Below, in pieces: positions 7,408 to 16,021 of a stretch of DNA of 64,000 nucleotides (positions are counted from its first letter, which is position 1; the number at the start of each line of letters is the position of its first letter). A program made the translations under genes and the position numbers. A model generated the notes under the pieces. That model saw only the letters and a program-made list of their open reading frames with translations. It searched no databases and was not told the DNA's origin. Origin of the DNA: an uncultured Planctomycetaceae bacterium (GTDB lineage Bacteria; Planctomycetota; Planctomycetia; Pirellulales; Thermoguttaceae); the NCBI GenBank assembly GCA_946408825.1, contig CAMJTU010000019.1, forward strand, positions 1 to 64,000, given 5' to 3'.

Positions 7408-8817
7408 ATGACGACTAGCAGACGAGAGTTCCTTCAAACCGTCGCCGGAACCGCCGCGACCTTCGGCGCCGTGACGCTAGCGGCGCCGGAGTTTTTCAAC
7501 GCCGCTCAGGCGAGCCCCGACTGTCCCGACCCGAACGATCCCAACGACCCCAACGCGATTACCGACCCCGACCACGAGATCGGCAAACCCTACGTCGGCT
7601 GGAAAGAAGGCGAGCTCGACCTGCACTTCATCCACACTGGTCAGACCGAAAACTGTTTCCACATCTTCCCCGACGGCACGACGATGCTCGTCGATACGGG
7701 TCAGCGCACGACGAAGGGATTCGGCAAGACGAAATGGAACCCGATGAAGAAGGACGAAGCGGGCTGCGTTCCGAAGCCGGACGACTCGCGCCTTTGCGGC
7801 GAATGGGTCGCGCGGTATATCGGCCGGCTCCGTCCCGAGCTCAAGAAGATCGACTACGTCATGGCGTCCCATTTCCACACCGACCACATCGGTCAGGCGG
7901 GTCAGGGCGCGGGCATGAAAGGACTTGAGGGCGACAAGGACTACCAGATCAGCGGCATTTCGCACGTCGGCGAGTTCTACAACTTCGGAACCGCGTTCGA
8001 CCGAGGCTATCCCGATTACAGCCGTCCGACGGCGTGGGCGCCGAAAGAACGCGAAAACCTCGTGAAATTCTGGGATTACGCCGAGGAAAAGCTCGGGCTC
8101 AAGCGCGAGAAATTCGAGGTCGGCGCGCTCGATCAGATCAAGCTCGTTAGCGCGCCCGAAAAGTACGATTTCCACATCCGCAACCTCTGCGCCAACGGCG
8201 TCGTCTGGACCGGCGACGGCGAGAAGACGGAAGACGTCTTCGCGCTGAACCCGAAGAATCTCGAAGAAAACCAGAACGAAAACACGCGGTCGATGGCGAT
8301 CGTCATGCAGTATGGGAACTTCCGTTTCTATACCGGCGGCGACGTCGCGGGCGTTCTGAAGGACAAAGACGAGAAGGACGCGGATTTTGAAGGGCGCGTC
8401 GGGCGCGTCTGCGGTCCCGTCGACGTCTGCAAGACGAACCACCACGCGTCGGGCGACGCGATGCGCGCGACGTTCGTAAAAGCCGTTCAGAGCCGCGTCT
8501 ACATAACATGCTGCTGGTGGATGGGGCACGTCAACGCGAAGACCTCCGCGACGATGACCGACCCGAACCTCTACCCCGGCGCAAGACTCCTCTGCCCGAC
8601 CGACCCGCACCCGCTCAACGCCGAGATGTTCAAAGACAAGCCGTGGCGCAAATACATGTGCGAAAAGAGCGGGCACGTCGTCGTCAAGGCGTACGACGGC
8701 GGCGCGAAATACAAGGTCTATTTCCTCACCGCCGACGACGAAAGCATGAAGGTCAACCTCGTCTTCGGTCCCTTCGACGCGTCGGGCAAAACGCGGCTTG
8801 AAGCGCAAACCGCGTGA
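7408..8817 (+). CDS. Tat-exported metallo-beta-lactamase-fold hydrolase, copy 3
   Basis: The 469-residue product has a twin-arginine signal (SRREFLQTVAG), the DPNDPNDPNA linker and the MBL metal motif HFHTDH. A GGD and a KTNHH follow. GAGGAAAAG precedes the ATG. It is closest to copy 1, sharing long stretches such as the segment around YQISGISHVGEF and PKERENLVKFW. Compared with copy 1 it has a short insertion after the D(T)G metal-site strand. The three genes are tightly spaced and probably one transcript. The exported location and the downstream glycosidase suggest a role at the cell surface or periplasm, but the substrate is not visible. Confidence 0.8.
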   Translation: MTTSRREFLQTVAGTAATFGAVTLAAPEFFNAAQASPDCPDPNDPNDPNAITDPDHEIGKPYVGWKEGELDLHFIHTGQTENCFHIFPDGTTMLVDTGQRTTKGFGKTKWNPMKKDEAGCVPKPDDSRLCGEWVARYIGRLRPELKKIDYVMASHFHTDHIGQAGQGAGMKGLEGDKDYQISGISHVGEFYNFGTAFDRGYPDYSRPTAWAPKERENLVKFWDYAEEKLGLKREKFEVGALDQIKLVSAPEKYDFHIRNLCANGVVWTGDGEKTEDVFALNPKNLEENQNENTRSMAIVMQYGNFRFYTGGDVAGVLKDKDEKDADFEGRVGRVCGPVDVCKTNHHASGDAMRATFVKAVQSRVYITCCWWMGHVNAKTSATMTDPNLYPGARLLCPTDPHPLNAEMFKDKPWRKYMCEKSGHVVVKAYDGGAKYKVYFLTADDESMKVNLVFGPFDASGKTRLEAQTA

Positions 8818-8968
8818 AACGCCGTTCGTTCATAACGTCAATCAGTGAAATAAATTCGTTTATAGGTCGCAGGAAGGAGCGCTCGCAACGCGACTTCCGA
8901 GCGGCGTCAAAACCGTCGACCGTCGCGTTCGCGGCGCGTCGCAGTCTTACCCCAAGGAAAGGGCAACG

Positions 8969-11440
8969 ATGAGATTTTACAAAACCTTAACGCTGGTCGC
9001 CGCCGCCGTGATTTCGGTCTGCGCGTTCGGCGTCAACGCTCAGGAGGCGCCGAAGCAGGCGCTGCGCGAGGTTCCGTTTACGGAAGTCAATCTCGACGAC
9101 AATTTCTGGGCGCCGCGCATCGAGGCGAACCGCGTCGTCTCCGTTCCGCACAACATCAAATGGTGCGAGACGGAAACGGGCCGCATTCGGAACTTTAAGA
9201 TCGCCGGCGGGCTCGAAAAGGGCGACTTCTCCGGCATCTATTTCGACGATTCCGACGTCTATAAGATCGTCGAAGGCTTTGCCTATTCCCTCGCCGCGCA
9301 TCCGGATCCGGAACTTCAAAAGAAAGCGGACGAATGGATTAGCTACTTCGGCAAGGCGCAGCAGCCGGACGGCTACCTGATGACCTACTTCATCATCGGT
9401 CATCAGGACGAACGCTGGTCGAACCTCGCCGCGATGCACGAGCTCTACTGCGCCGGGCACATGGCGGAAGCCGCCGTCGCGTATCAGCGCGCGACCGGCG
9501 ACGACCGTTTCGTCCAGATCAACCGCAAGCTCCTCGACCTTATCTGCAAACGCTACGGACCGAACGAAGGACAGCTCAAGAACGTCGCGGGCCATGAGGA
9601 AATCGAACTCGCGCTCGTCAAAATGTATCAGCTCACCGGCGACCGTAAATATCTCGACGAAGCGAAGTTCTTCATCGATACGCGCGGCGTCGCGGAAGGA
9701 CGCGAAAAAGGGCTCTTCGGCGAATATTGCCAAGACATGATCCCCGTTCGCGACCAGACGGAAATCGTCGGGCACGCCGTTCGCGCGATGTACCTCTACT
9801 GCGGCGCGACCGACGTCGCCGGGTACTACAAAGACGAGGCGCTCATGAACGCGATGCGCCGCATCTTCACGAACCTGACGCGCAATAAGATGTACATTAC
9901 GGGCGGAATCGGCTCGTCTCGCTCAAACGAGGGCTTTGAAGAGAACTTCAAGCTCCCGAACGGCGACGCGTACTGCGAAACATGCGCCGCGATCGGCATG
10001 GTCTTCTGGTCCCACCGCATGAACCTTGCGACGGGCGAGGCGACCTTCGCCGACTACATGGAGCGCGCCGCCTACAACGGCTTCATGTCCGGCTACGCGC
10101 TCAACGGCGACAAGTACTTCTACGTCAACCCGTTGGAATCGCGCGGAACGCACCACCGCGAGCCCTTCTTCGGCTGCGCCTGCTGCCCGTCGAACGTCAT
10201 TCGCGCGCTTCCGTCGATCCCCGGTTACGTCTACGCGACCGCCGAATCGGGCGACAAGGGCGAGGACACGCTCGTCGTCAACATGTACGCGACCGGCAAA
10301 GCGACCGTCGAACTCGCCGACAAGTTTGTCGACGTCGAGCAGTCGACGCGTTATCCTTACGACGGTCTCGTCTTCATTCGCACGACCGTCCGCATGAAGG
10401 ATGAAAACGCGGCCCCGACGCCCTTCATCCTCAAGACGCGCGTCCCCGAATGGACCGGTCTCAAAGGCGACGACAAGGGTTATAAGACGCAAACGATCGA
10501 CCCGTCGAAGAGTCCCTCCGACGTCGTCGCGCTCGACTTCCCCTGCGACGTCGTTCGCATGATCGCGAACCCGAACGTCCAGGCGGACAAGGGACGCGTC
10601 GCGCTCCAGCGCGGCCCCCTCGTCTACTGCTTCGAGCAGACGGACAACCCCGGCGTCCGCGTCGACCGAATCATTCTCGCGAAGGATCCCGAGTTCAAGG
10701 TTGAAACGCGCAGGAACTTCATCCAAGACGGCTCGACGAACGAAGCGACCAAAAACGCCGCGTCCCGCACCGTCGATATTATCAAGTGCAAAGACGTCCA
10801 AGGTCGGACGCTCGTCGCCGTCCCCTACTGCGTCTGGGACAACCGCGCGGCGGGTCGCATGAGCGTCTGGGTGCGTCAGGCGGGCCTTGATACGACCGAA
10901 GACGGCGCGATCGCCAAACTCGACTGGACCGACGCCGAAGGCGCCCCGATTCTCTACCGTCCTCTCGACGCCGAACTGCTGACCAACGATATTCCGGAAC
11001 TCGCGACGCTCGACGTCGAATTCAGCGCCTCGAACGAAACCGACCAGCTCTCGACGCTCGACGCGACGAATCAGGCGAGCGTTCCGAGTAGTTCCGCCGA
11101 TCAAAGCGTCCCGCGCGCGACTTGGTGGTCTCATAAAGGTACGAGCGAATGGTTTGAATACGCGTTCGCCAAGCCGCGCAAGCTCTCGTCCGCGAGCGTC
11201 TACTGGTTTGACGACCGCGATATCGGCGGCGGCTGCCGCGTCCCCGCCTCGTGGAAGATTACATACTTCGACGAGAAGGCGAACAAGTGGGTCGACGTCA
11301 AGACGAGCGATCAATATGGCGTCGAAATGAATAAGGATAACGTCGTGTCGTTCGAGGAAATCGAAACGTCGAAAATCCGCGTCGAGGCTAAGCTCCAGGA
11401 AAAGTTCTCCGGGGGTATTCTCAAGTGGGTCGTCAAATGA
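8969..11440 (+). CDS. Secreted GH127-family glycosidase (beta-L-arabinofuranosidase-like)
   Basis: The 823-residue product has a signal peptide (residues 1-24, ending VNAQ) and then the GH127 catalytic region from about 32. The zinc site known from this family is visible as CETC at 336-339 (Glu337, Cys339) and CACC at 403-406 (Cys405, Cys406, one of which is the nucleophile). GH127 enzymes remove beta-L-arabinofuranose units from plant glycans. Residues about 690-823 form an added beta-rich domain (EWFEYAFAKPRKLSS, SWKITYF) resembling a discoidin-type carbohydrate-binding module. It follows the metallohydrolase trio at a 151-bp gap and may share its transcript. The terminator at 11474 closes the unit. 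The exact sugar is not proven. Confidence 0.88.
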   Translation: MRFYKTLTLVAAAVISVCAFGVNAQEAPKQALREVPFTEVNLDDNFWAPRIEANRVVSVPHNIKWCETETGRIRNFKIAGGLEKGDFSGIYFDDSDVYKIVEGFAYSLAAHPDPELQKKADEWISYFGKAQQPDGYLMTYFIIGHQDERWSNLAAMHELYCAGHMAEAAVAYQRATGDDRFVQINRKLLDLICKRYGPNEGQLKNVAGHEEIELALVKMYQLTGDRKYLDEAKFFIDTRGVAEGREKGLFGEYCQDMIPVRDQTEIVGHAVRAMYLYCGATDVAGYYKDEALMNAMRRIFTNLTRNKMYITGGIGSSRSNEGFEENFKLPNGDAYCETCAAIGMVFWSHRMNLATGEATFADYMERAAYNGFMSGYALNGDKYFYVNPLESRGTHHREPFFGCACCPSNVIRALPSIPGYVYATAESGDKGEDTLVVNMYATGKATVELADKFVDVEQSTRYPYDGLVFIRTTVRMKDENAAPTPFILKTRVPEWTGLKGDDKGYKTQTIDPSKSPSDVVALDFPCDVVRMIANPNVQADKGRVALQRGPLVYCFEQTDNPGVRVDRIILAKDPEFKVETRRNFIQDGSTNEATKNAASRTVDIIKCKDVQGRTLVAVPYCVWDNRAAGRMSVWVRQAGLDTTEDGAIAKLDWTDAEGAPILYRPLDAELLTNDIPELATLDVEFSASNETDQLSTLDATNQASVPSSSADQSVPRATWWSHKGTSEWFEYAFAKPRKLSSASVYWFDDRDIGGGCRVPASWKITYFDEKANKWVDVKTSDQYGVEMNKDNVVSFEEIETSKIRVEAKLQEKFSGGILKWVVK

Positions 11441-11473
11441 CGCGCCGTTGAACCAATCGATTCTTTGAATGAG

Positions 11474-11508
11474 AAGACCGCGTCCGATTATTTCGGGCGC
11501 GGTCTTTT
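11474..11508 (+). terminator. Rho-independent terminator after the GH127 gene
   Basis: AGACCGCGTCCGA (11474-11486) pairs with TCGGGCGCGGTCT (11493-11505), with one G:T pair, followed by TTTT. Confidence 0.8.
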
Positions 11509-11524
11509 GCGTTTCGGCGCGGCG

Positions 11525-11553
11525 TTGACCGACGTCGAAGGAATCGGTACAAT
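11525..11553 (+). promoter_or_regulatory. Sigma70-like promoter of the DHH phosphoesterase gene
   Basis: TTGACC (11525-11530), 17-bp spacer, TACAAT (11548-11553). It lies 65 bases before the start at 11618 and just after a terminator. Confidence 0.75.
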
Positions 11554-11617
11554 GACCGCGCCATAGATAGGCGAATTAGAAGATTCTCGATTTTTACTTT
11601 AGCGGAAGGAGAACGTT

Positions 11618-12658
11618 ATGTCATGCGCGAAGAGGCCGACGCAGTGGAGCCGCGTCGACTGGGCGCCCTTTGTCAACGTAATGACGGAGGCGCAAAACGT
11701 GGTCGTGTGCGGACATATTCGCCCCGACGGAGACACGCTCGGCGGCTGTCTGGCGCTCAAACGCGCGCTTGAAAAGCTCGGTAAAAACGTCCTGGCGATC
11801 GACGGCTACGACGTCCCCCCGAGCTTCGCGTTTCTCGACGAAAAACATGAGATTCGCAAAATCTCCGAACTCTCCGACGACGAGCGCCGCTTCGTCGAGA
11901 CGGCGGACGCGCTCGTCGCGGTCGACGTCAGCGTACCGGCGCAGCTCGGGCCCGACGCGGTTCCGATCTTCGAGGCGTTTCAGAAGACCGTCGTCGTGAT
12001 CGACCATCACGAGGGAGAGAGCGACTACGGCGACGTCAAATGCGTCGATCCTCGCGTCGATTCCGCCGGAAGCCTCGTTTTTGAAGCGATTGACGCGCTC
12101 GGCGTGGAAAAAAGCTACGATATCGCCTTCCCCCTTTACGTCGCTATCGCGACGGATACGGGAATGTTCCGCTTTTCTTCGACGAAATCGGGCACCTTTG
12201 AACGCGCGGCGGCGCTCGTCGACGCGGGCGTCAAGGTCGACGAAGTCTATCGTCTCACAATGGAACAGGACTCCTTCGGGCGGTTCAAACTCCTAGGAAT
12301 CGCGGCGCGAAACTGCGTCTCGTTCCTCGACGGGCGCGGCGTCCTCATGGCGCTGAGTCTTGCGGACTTCGAAGAGGCGGGCGCGATTCCGCCCGACAGC
12401 GAGGATTTGGTCAACGAACCGCTGTGCGTCGCCGGAATGGAAGTTTCCGTCATCGCGATCGAACAGAAAGACGGGACGGTCAAAGCGAGTTTCCGCAGTC
12501 GTTGCGCGCTCGACTGCTCCAAACTGGCGCGAGAATTCGGCGGCGGCGGTCATAAAAAAGCCGCGGGCGCGACGCTCCGCTACGGACTCGACGAAGCCTG
12601 TCGGCTCCTTCGTGAAAAGACAGAGGAGTATTACGGAGCGCTCGCGCAAGAATCTTAA
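11618..12658 (+). CDS. nrnA: DHH/DHHA1 phosphoesterase, NrnA-like (oligoribonuclease / pAp phosphatase)
   Basis: The 346-residue product contains the DHH family motifs in order: GHIRPDGDTLG near residue 30, VAVDVS, IDHHEG near 130, and TDTGMFRFS near 180. The C-terminal DHHA1 domain carries the glycine-rich EFGGGGHKKAAGA. NrnA-type enzymes degrade nanoRNA and dephosphorylate 3'-phosphoadenosine 5'-phosphate in the cytoplasm. GGAAGGAG precedes the ATG. It has its own promoter, and the macro domain gene follows after 14 bp, so the two are probably co-transcribed. Distinguishing NrnA from related cyclic-dinucleotide phosphodiesterases (GdpP, PdeA types) rests on the absence of GGDEF and membrane domains. 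Confidence 0.85.
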   Translation: MSCAKRPTQWSRVDWAPFVNVMTEAQNVVVCGHIRPDGDTLGGCLALKRALEKLGKNVLAIDGYDVPPSFAFLDEKHEIRKISELSDDERRFVETADALVAVDVSVPAQLGPDAVPIFEAFQKTVVVIDHHEGESDYGDVKCVDPRVDSAGSLVFEAIDALGVEKSYDIAFPLYVAIATDTGMFRFSSTKSGTFERAAALVDAGVKVDEVYRLTMEQDSFGRFKLLGIAARNCVSFLDGRGVLMALSLADFEEAGAIPPDSEDLVNEPLCVAGMEVSVIAIEQKDGTVKASFRSRCALDCSKLAREFGGGGHKKAAGATLRYGLDEACRLLREKTEEYYGALAQES

Positions 12659-12672
12659 GGAGAATCGAATCA

Positions 12673-13221
12673 ATGCAAATCGGCGGAACGGAACTCACGG
12701 TCGAACGCGGCGATATCACAAAATCGACGACGGACGCGATCGTGAACGCGGCAAATTGTACGCTCCTTGGCGGCGGAGGCGTCGACGGCGCGATTCATCG
12801 CGCGGCGGGGATGAAACTCTACCTATATTGCGCGAAGCTCGGCGGGTGCAAAACGGGCGAAGCGAAGATCACGCCCGGCTTCAACCTGCCGGCGAAATAC
12901 ATTATTCACACGCCCGGCCCCGTCTGGAACGCTAAGCGCGAAGAAGAATGCGACGCGCTTCTTCATAACTCGTACTTCAATTCGCTCCGACTTGCGGAAG
13001 AAAACGACTGTCAGTCGATCGCGTTTCCGTCGATCTCGACGGGAATCTATCGGTTCCCCCTCGACCGCGCCGCGGAAATCGTCGCCAAGACGTTCGCGGA
13101 ATACTTTCAAGCGAATCCCGGAAGCGTCATTAAGCGCGCGACGATGGTCTGTTTCGACGATAAAACATACGCGGCGTACGAAAGAGCGTTCGCCGCGTTG
13201 GAAGCGCGGGAGACGGAATAA
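12673..13221 (+). CDS. Macro domain protein (ADP-ribose hydrolase, YmdB-like)
   Basis: The 182-residue product is a single macro domain. It shows VERGDITKSTTDAIVNAANC at its N-terminus, the glycine loop LGGGGVDGAIHRAAG near residues 32-46, and the PSISTGIYRFP loop near 117-127. Such domains bind ADP-ribose and many remove it from proteins or deacetylate O-acetyl-ADP-ribose. It lies 14 bases after the NrnA-like gene, pairing two enzymes that clear nucleotide by-products. It runs towards nagB, with only 9 bases between the two stop codons. Confidence 0.88.
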   Translation: MQIGGTELTVERGDITKSTTDAIVNAANCTLLGGGGVDGAIHRAAGMKLYLYCAKLGGCKTGEAKITPGFNLPAKYIIHTPGPVWNAKREEECDALLHNSYFNSLRLAEENDCQSIAFPSISTGIYRFPLDRAAEIVAKTFAEYFQANPGSVIKRATMVCFDDKTYAAYERAFAALEARETE

Positions 13222-13230
13222 CCGACCGCG

Positions 13231-14019
13231 TCAGAGTTCCTCAAGCGCAAGGTCGCCGCAGAGCGAGAAAGAATCCGCGTCGACGTAAAGCGTCGCGTTA
13301 GGGAGCGTGCGCAGAATCGTCGCGGGACATTCGGTCGCGACGGGGCCGTCGAGCGTTCTGCGAACGGCCGCGGCCTTGAGTTTGCCGGGGACGGCGCAGA
13401 TTTGGCGTCCCGCGTTCGCGAGCGTCGGGACGGTGAGCGAAAGCGCGTGCGTCGGGGTCGCGTCGAAATTCGGGAAGCATCCGTCGTTGACCTGTTGGCG
13501 TCGGCACGCGTCGTCGAGTTCGACGAGTTTGATTGAAAGCGGGTCGTTAAAGTCGGCGACGGGCGGGTCGTTAAACGCGACGTGTCCGTTCTCGCCGATC
13601 CCCATACAAACGACGTCGACGGGCTCCTGCGCGAGAATCTCGGCGTACCGTTTGAGGAGCGTTTCCGTATCTTCGCCCTTCTCTTCGTCAAGATAATAAA
13701 TTTCTTTGAAGGGCAGCCGGTCGAAACAATGATCTTTAAGATACCGCGAAAAGCGCGCGGGAGAACCGATCGGCAGTCCGACGTATTCGTCCATATGGAG
13801 CGCGACGACCTTCGACCAGTCGACGCCGGGCGCCGCGACGAGCGCGTCGAGCGTCTCGTTCTGCGACGGCGCGGCGGCAAAGATCACGCGCGCCCGCCCC
13901 TTCTTTTCAATCGCGGCGCGTATCGCGGACGCGGCGTCCGCCCCCGCCCGACGTCCTAACTCCGCGCGATCCGCGCAAACTTCGACGGTAAGACGGTCTT
14001 TCTGATAACGTTTCGACAT
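13231..14019 (-). CDS. nagB: Glucosamine-6-phosphate deaminase
   Basis: The 262-residue product matches the NagB isomerase/deaminase family. HMDEYVGL near residue 75, GIGENGHVAFNDP near 137 and the lysine-containing late strand are visible, and the length is typical. It converts glucosamine-6-phosphate to fructose-6-phosphate and ammonia, feeding amino sugars into glycolysis. AAGGAG lies 8 bases upstream of the ATG. No nagA is seen beside it. The upstream, same-strand gene encodes a secreted CBM9-like protein, loosely consistent with carbohydrate use. A 6-phosphogluconolactonase assignment is less likely because of the HMDEY and ENGHVAFN motifs. Confidence 0.9.
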   Translation of the reverse strand: MSKRYQKDRLTVEVCADRAELGRRAGADAASAIRAAIEKKGRARVIFAAAPSQNETLDALVAAPGVDWSKVVALHMDEYVGLPIGSPARFSRYLKDHCFDRLPFKEIYYLDEEKGEDTETLLKRYAEILAQEPVDVVCMGIGENGHVAFNDPPVADFNDPLSIKLVELDDACRRQQVNDGCFPNFDATPTHALSLTVPTLANAGRQICAVPGKLKAAAVRRTLDGPVATECPATILRTLPNATLYVDADSFSLCGDLALEEL

Positions 14020-14128
14020 GACGACTCCTTATAAGGGCGCAGGGTTAAAACGAAGGGATTCGCGGGAAAACGGCGATTCCGCAATCTCCGCGTCGAAGCA
14101 AACGCGCAGATGAAAACGTTTCCACGAG

Positions 14129-14818
14129 TTACTCAAAGCGCATTTCTCTGAAAAATTCCGGACAATGGAAATTAGGCGTTTCCAGGTCGATCGGCGTCCG
14201 CGATAAATAATGTTTATGCGCTGTTTTATCGCCGCACTTATACATATTCGCCGTGAAATCGCCTTCAAATCGATAGTCTCGATAGAACAACCGAATAAAA
14301 TCAAGGGGAATGCGATAAAAGACTTCCCAGCCGTCGGAAGTTCGGTTCGTTTGAATATCGAAATATTCGGCGGCGTTTCTCTTCACAATATCGATTCGCT
14401 TTGATCGTTCCGGTCCGAACTGAAGGCATAGGCACCCGTTCGGATTGATTTCAAAGTTGAAGTAATTGGCGCCGTCGTCGAGCGAAAAGAAAAATTCGAG
14501 GCAACTGTCCTCGTGAACGGGCGACAGCGGCGCGGTATTCTCCGCGCGAATATCCTTTTCCGTCGCGCTCAAATGAACGTAGAGATTCTCGTCGTCGTGA
14601 CAAAGCTGCCCCTGCGCCCGAACCCCGACGTCTTCGCCCCATAGAACCTTGTCAATGAGCGTCGTCGGAATCGAATTCCAGGCGACGTTCCCCTCGACTT
14701 TTTCGACGACGTAGACGTCGTCCGATTTCGCAGAGGAAGCGACGTCTTCTTTTCGGGAAGAAGCGATTGTCGACGCCAGCGTCAACAACGCCGACAGCAC
14801 GATGATCGACATTTTCAT
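14129..14818 (-). CDS. Secreted CBM9-like carbohydrate-binding protein
   Basis: The preferred start at 14818 (AAGGA upstream) gives 229 residues with a signal peptide (MKMSIIVLSALLTLASTIA). The remainder resembles the CBM9-like domain used alone in many planctomycete and bacteroidete proteins. Typical phrases are LCHDDENLYVHLSATE, EDSCLEFFFSLDDGANYFNFEINPNG and a final GWEVFYRIPLDFI. It should bind sugars outside the cytoplasm. The open frame extends upstream to 14935, but that part lacks a ribosome site. It precedes nagB on the same strand with a 109-bp gap. Confidence 0.75.
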   Translation of the reverse strand: MKMSIIVLSALLTLASTIASSRKEDVASSAKSDDVYVVEKVEGNVAWNSIPTTLIDKVLWGEDVGVRAQGQLCHDDENLYVHLSATEKDIRAENTAPLSPVHEDSCLEFFFSLDDGANYFNFEINPNGCLCLQFGPERSKRIDIVKRNAAEYFDIQTNRTSDGWEVFYRIPLDFIRLFYRDYRFEGDFTANMYKCGDKTAHKHYLSRTPIDLETPNFHCPEFFREMRFE

Positions 14819-15073
14819 TTTGTTGTTCCTTGCCAAACTAAACGGAAATCGACGACGACGCGCCGTCTCTAGGATTTTATAGCATGCGGCGTAAAAAACC
14901 ATACTTGAAACTGAAAGAACGAGCGATTTTCGCAAAGGGCGTCCCTTCTCAATAGATTGTCGCGAACAAGAAGATTTACGGAGTTTTGTATCTTCAAACG
15001 CCTAACGAACGCGAACAATCGCCGAAAGGACGACGTAAAAGCGACGTTCACAAAGGCCCTAGCTTCGCCCGCG
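14819..15073. other. Intergenic stretch, divergent promoters
   Basis: Non-coding region between the CBM9-like gene (minus) and rpiB (plus). TATAAAAT on the minus strand near 14875-14885 may be the CBM9 -10 box, without a good -35. Nothing else is seen. Confidence 0.4.
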
Positions 15074-15101
15074 TTGACAAAATCTGCCCTAAAAATATAA
15101 T
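15074..15101 (+). promoter_or_regulatory. Consensus sigma70 promoter of rpiB
   Basis: TTGACA (15074-15079), 16-bp spacer, TATAAT (15096-15101): both boxes match the consensus exactly. It lies 79 bases before the start codon. Confidence 0.85.
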
Positions 15102-15179
15102 ATTTCCTGATTTTAGTCGCAACGCGTTTGAATCGTCGTTTCGACGCGCGCGTTTAGCCAGTGAAACGGGAACCTCGAC

Positions 15180-15773
15180 ATGAACATTGCCATAGGAAGC
15201 GATCATCGCGGCGCCAAGTTTGCAAGATTGTTGACGTATAACGTCCTTCTGCCGAATCATTACGCGGCGCAGTCGGAATATCTCGACGCCGACGCGGAGT
15301 CGGTCGCGGGCGCGTTCATGGTCGAAAACGCCGCCGTCGGCGATTCTTTTGACGAAAACAGCGCGAAGGACGCGAAAATCGTTCCTCTCGAGTACAGTCG
15401 CGCCGTCGAGACGCCGGAAGCGCAAAATATCGCGGGAAGCGTCGACTATCCCGACGTCGCCGCCGCCGTCGCCGAGGCGGTTTCGGAAGGTCGTGCGGAA
15501 CGCGGGATTCTCATCTGCGGCACGGGAATCGGCATGTGCATAACCGCGAACAAATTCAAAGGAATTCGCGCGGCGTTATGCTATAACGAAGTCGCGGCCG
15601 AACTCAGCCGCCGACACAACAACGCCAATATTCTCTGTCTCTCCGGCAATTTCCTGAGCGAAGCGACGGCGGAAGCAATCGTGAGACTGTGGCTCGTCGC
15701 TCCTTTCGACGGCGAACGTCATCAGCGCCGCCTTGACCTGATTGCCAAAATTGAGGACGAGACGGGACTCTGA
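15180..15773 (+). CDS. rpiB: Ribose-5-phosphate isomerase B family protein with internal insertion
   Basis: The 197-residue product is about 45 residues longer than usual RpiB. Core motifs are kept: GSDHRG at residues 7-12, SVDYPD near 84, GILICGTGIGM with the catalytic cysteine near 111, RRHNNAN with the histidine, and GERHQRR near the end. The extra residues sit between the first helix and the DYP motif, approximately residues 30-80, and are acidic and Ala-rich. RpiB interconverts ribose-5-phosphate and ribulose-5-phosphate. A consensus promoter lies upstream. A second, divergent family member is at 21.0 kb. A LacA/LacB-type sugar specificity cannot be excluded. Confidence 0.82.
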   Translation: MNIAIGSDHRGAKFARLLTYNVLLPNHYAAQSEYLDADAESVAGAFMVENAAVGDSFDENSAKDAKIVPLEYSRAVETPEAQNIAGSVDYPDVAAAVAEAVSEGRAERGILICGTGIGMCITANKFKGIRAALCYNEVAAELSRRHNNANILCLSGNFLSEATAEAIVRLWLVAPFDGERHQRRLDLIAKIEDETGL

Positions 15774-15854
15774 CTCTTTCAATTCTCTCGGTCGTTGAGG
15801 GCGCGCCGCCGGAGGCATTCCGCTCGCGTTCGTCGCGAAGTCAAAAACGTGGCG

Positions 15855-15887
15855 CGACGTCCGTCTTCGGCGAAAGACGGGACGTCG
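15855..15887. terminator. Hairpin downstream of rpiB
   Basis: CGACGTCCGTCTT (15855-15867) pairs with AAGACGGGACGTCG (15874-15887) with one bulged G. No T-run follows on the plus strand, so it is a stem-loop that could end or stabilise the rpiB transcript rather than a classical terminator. Confidence 0.4.
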
Positions 15888-15925
15888 TACGCGCGGATAA
15901 AAAATAAAAACGACGTCTCTTTCCC

Positions 15926-15954
15926 TTGATATCTGATAATCTTTTGCATACAAT
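15926..15954 (+). promoter_or_regulatory. Sigma70-like promoter of the Bax-inhibitor-1 family gene
   Basis: TTGATA (15926-15931), 17-bp spacer, TACAAT (15949-15954), 68 bases before the start at 16022. Confidence 0.8.
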
Positions 15955-16021
15955 GAAATAGACGGTTTAAGCCGTTTGGAAAATTCGTCTCGTAGTGAAT
16001 TATTACAGGGGACAGAAAAAT

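Noticed and set aside
6039..8808. Long open minus-strand frames opposite the metallohydrolase genes (422 and 443 codons)
   Set aside because: They lie antisense to clearly conserved genes, have Arg/Val/Asp-rich composition typical of shadows in GC-rich DNA, and lack ribosome sites and domains.
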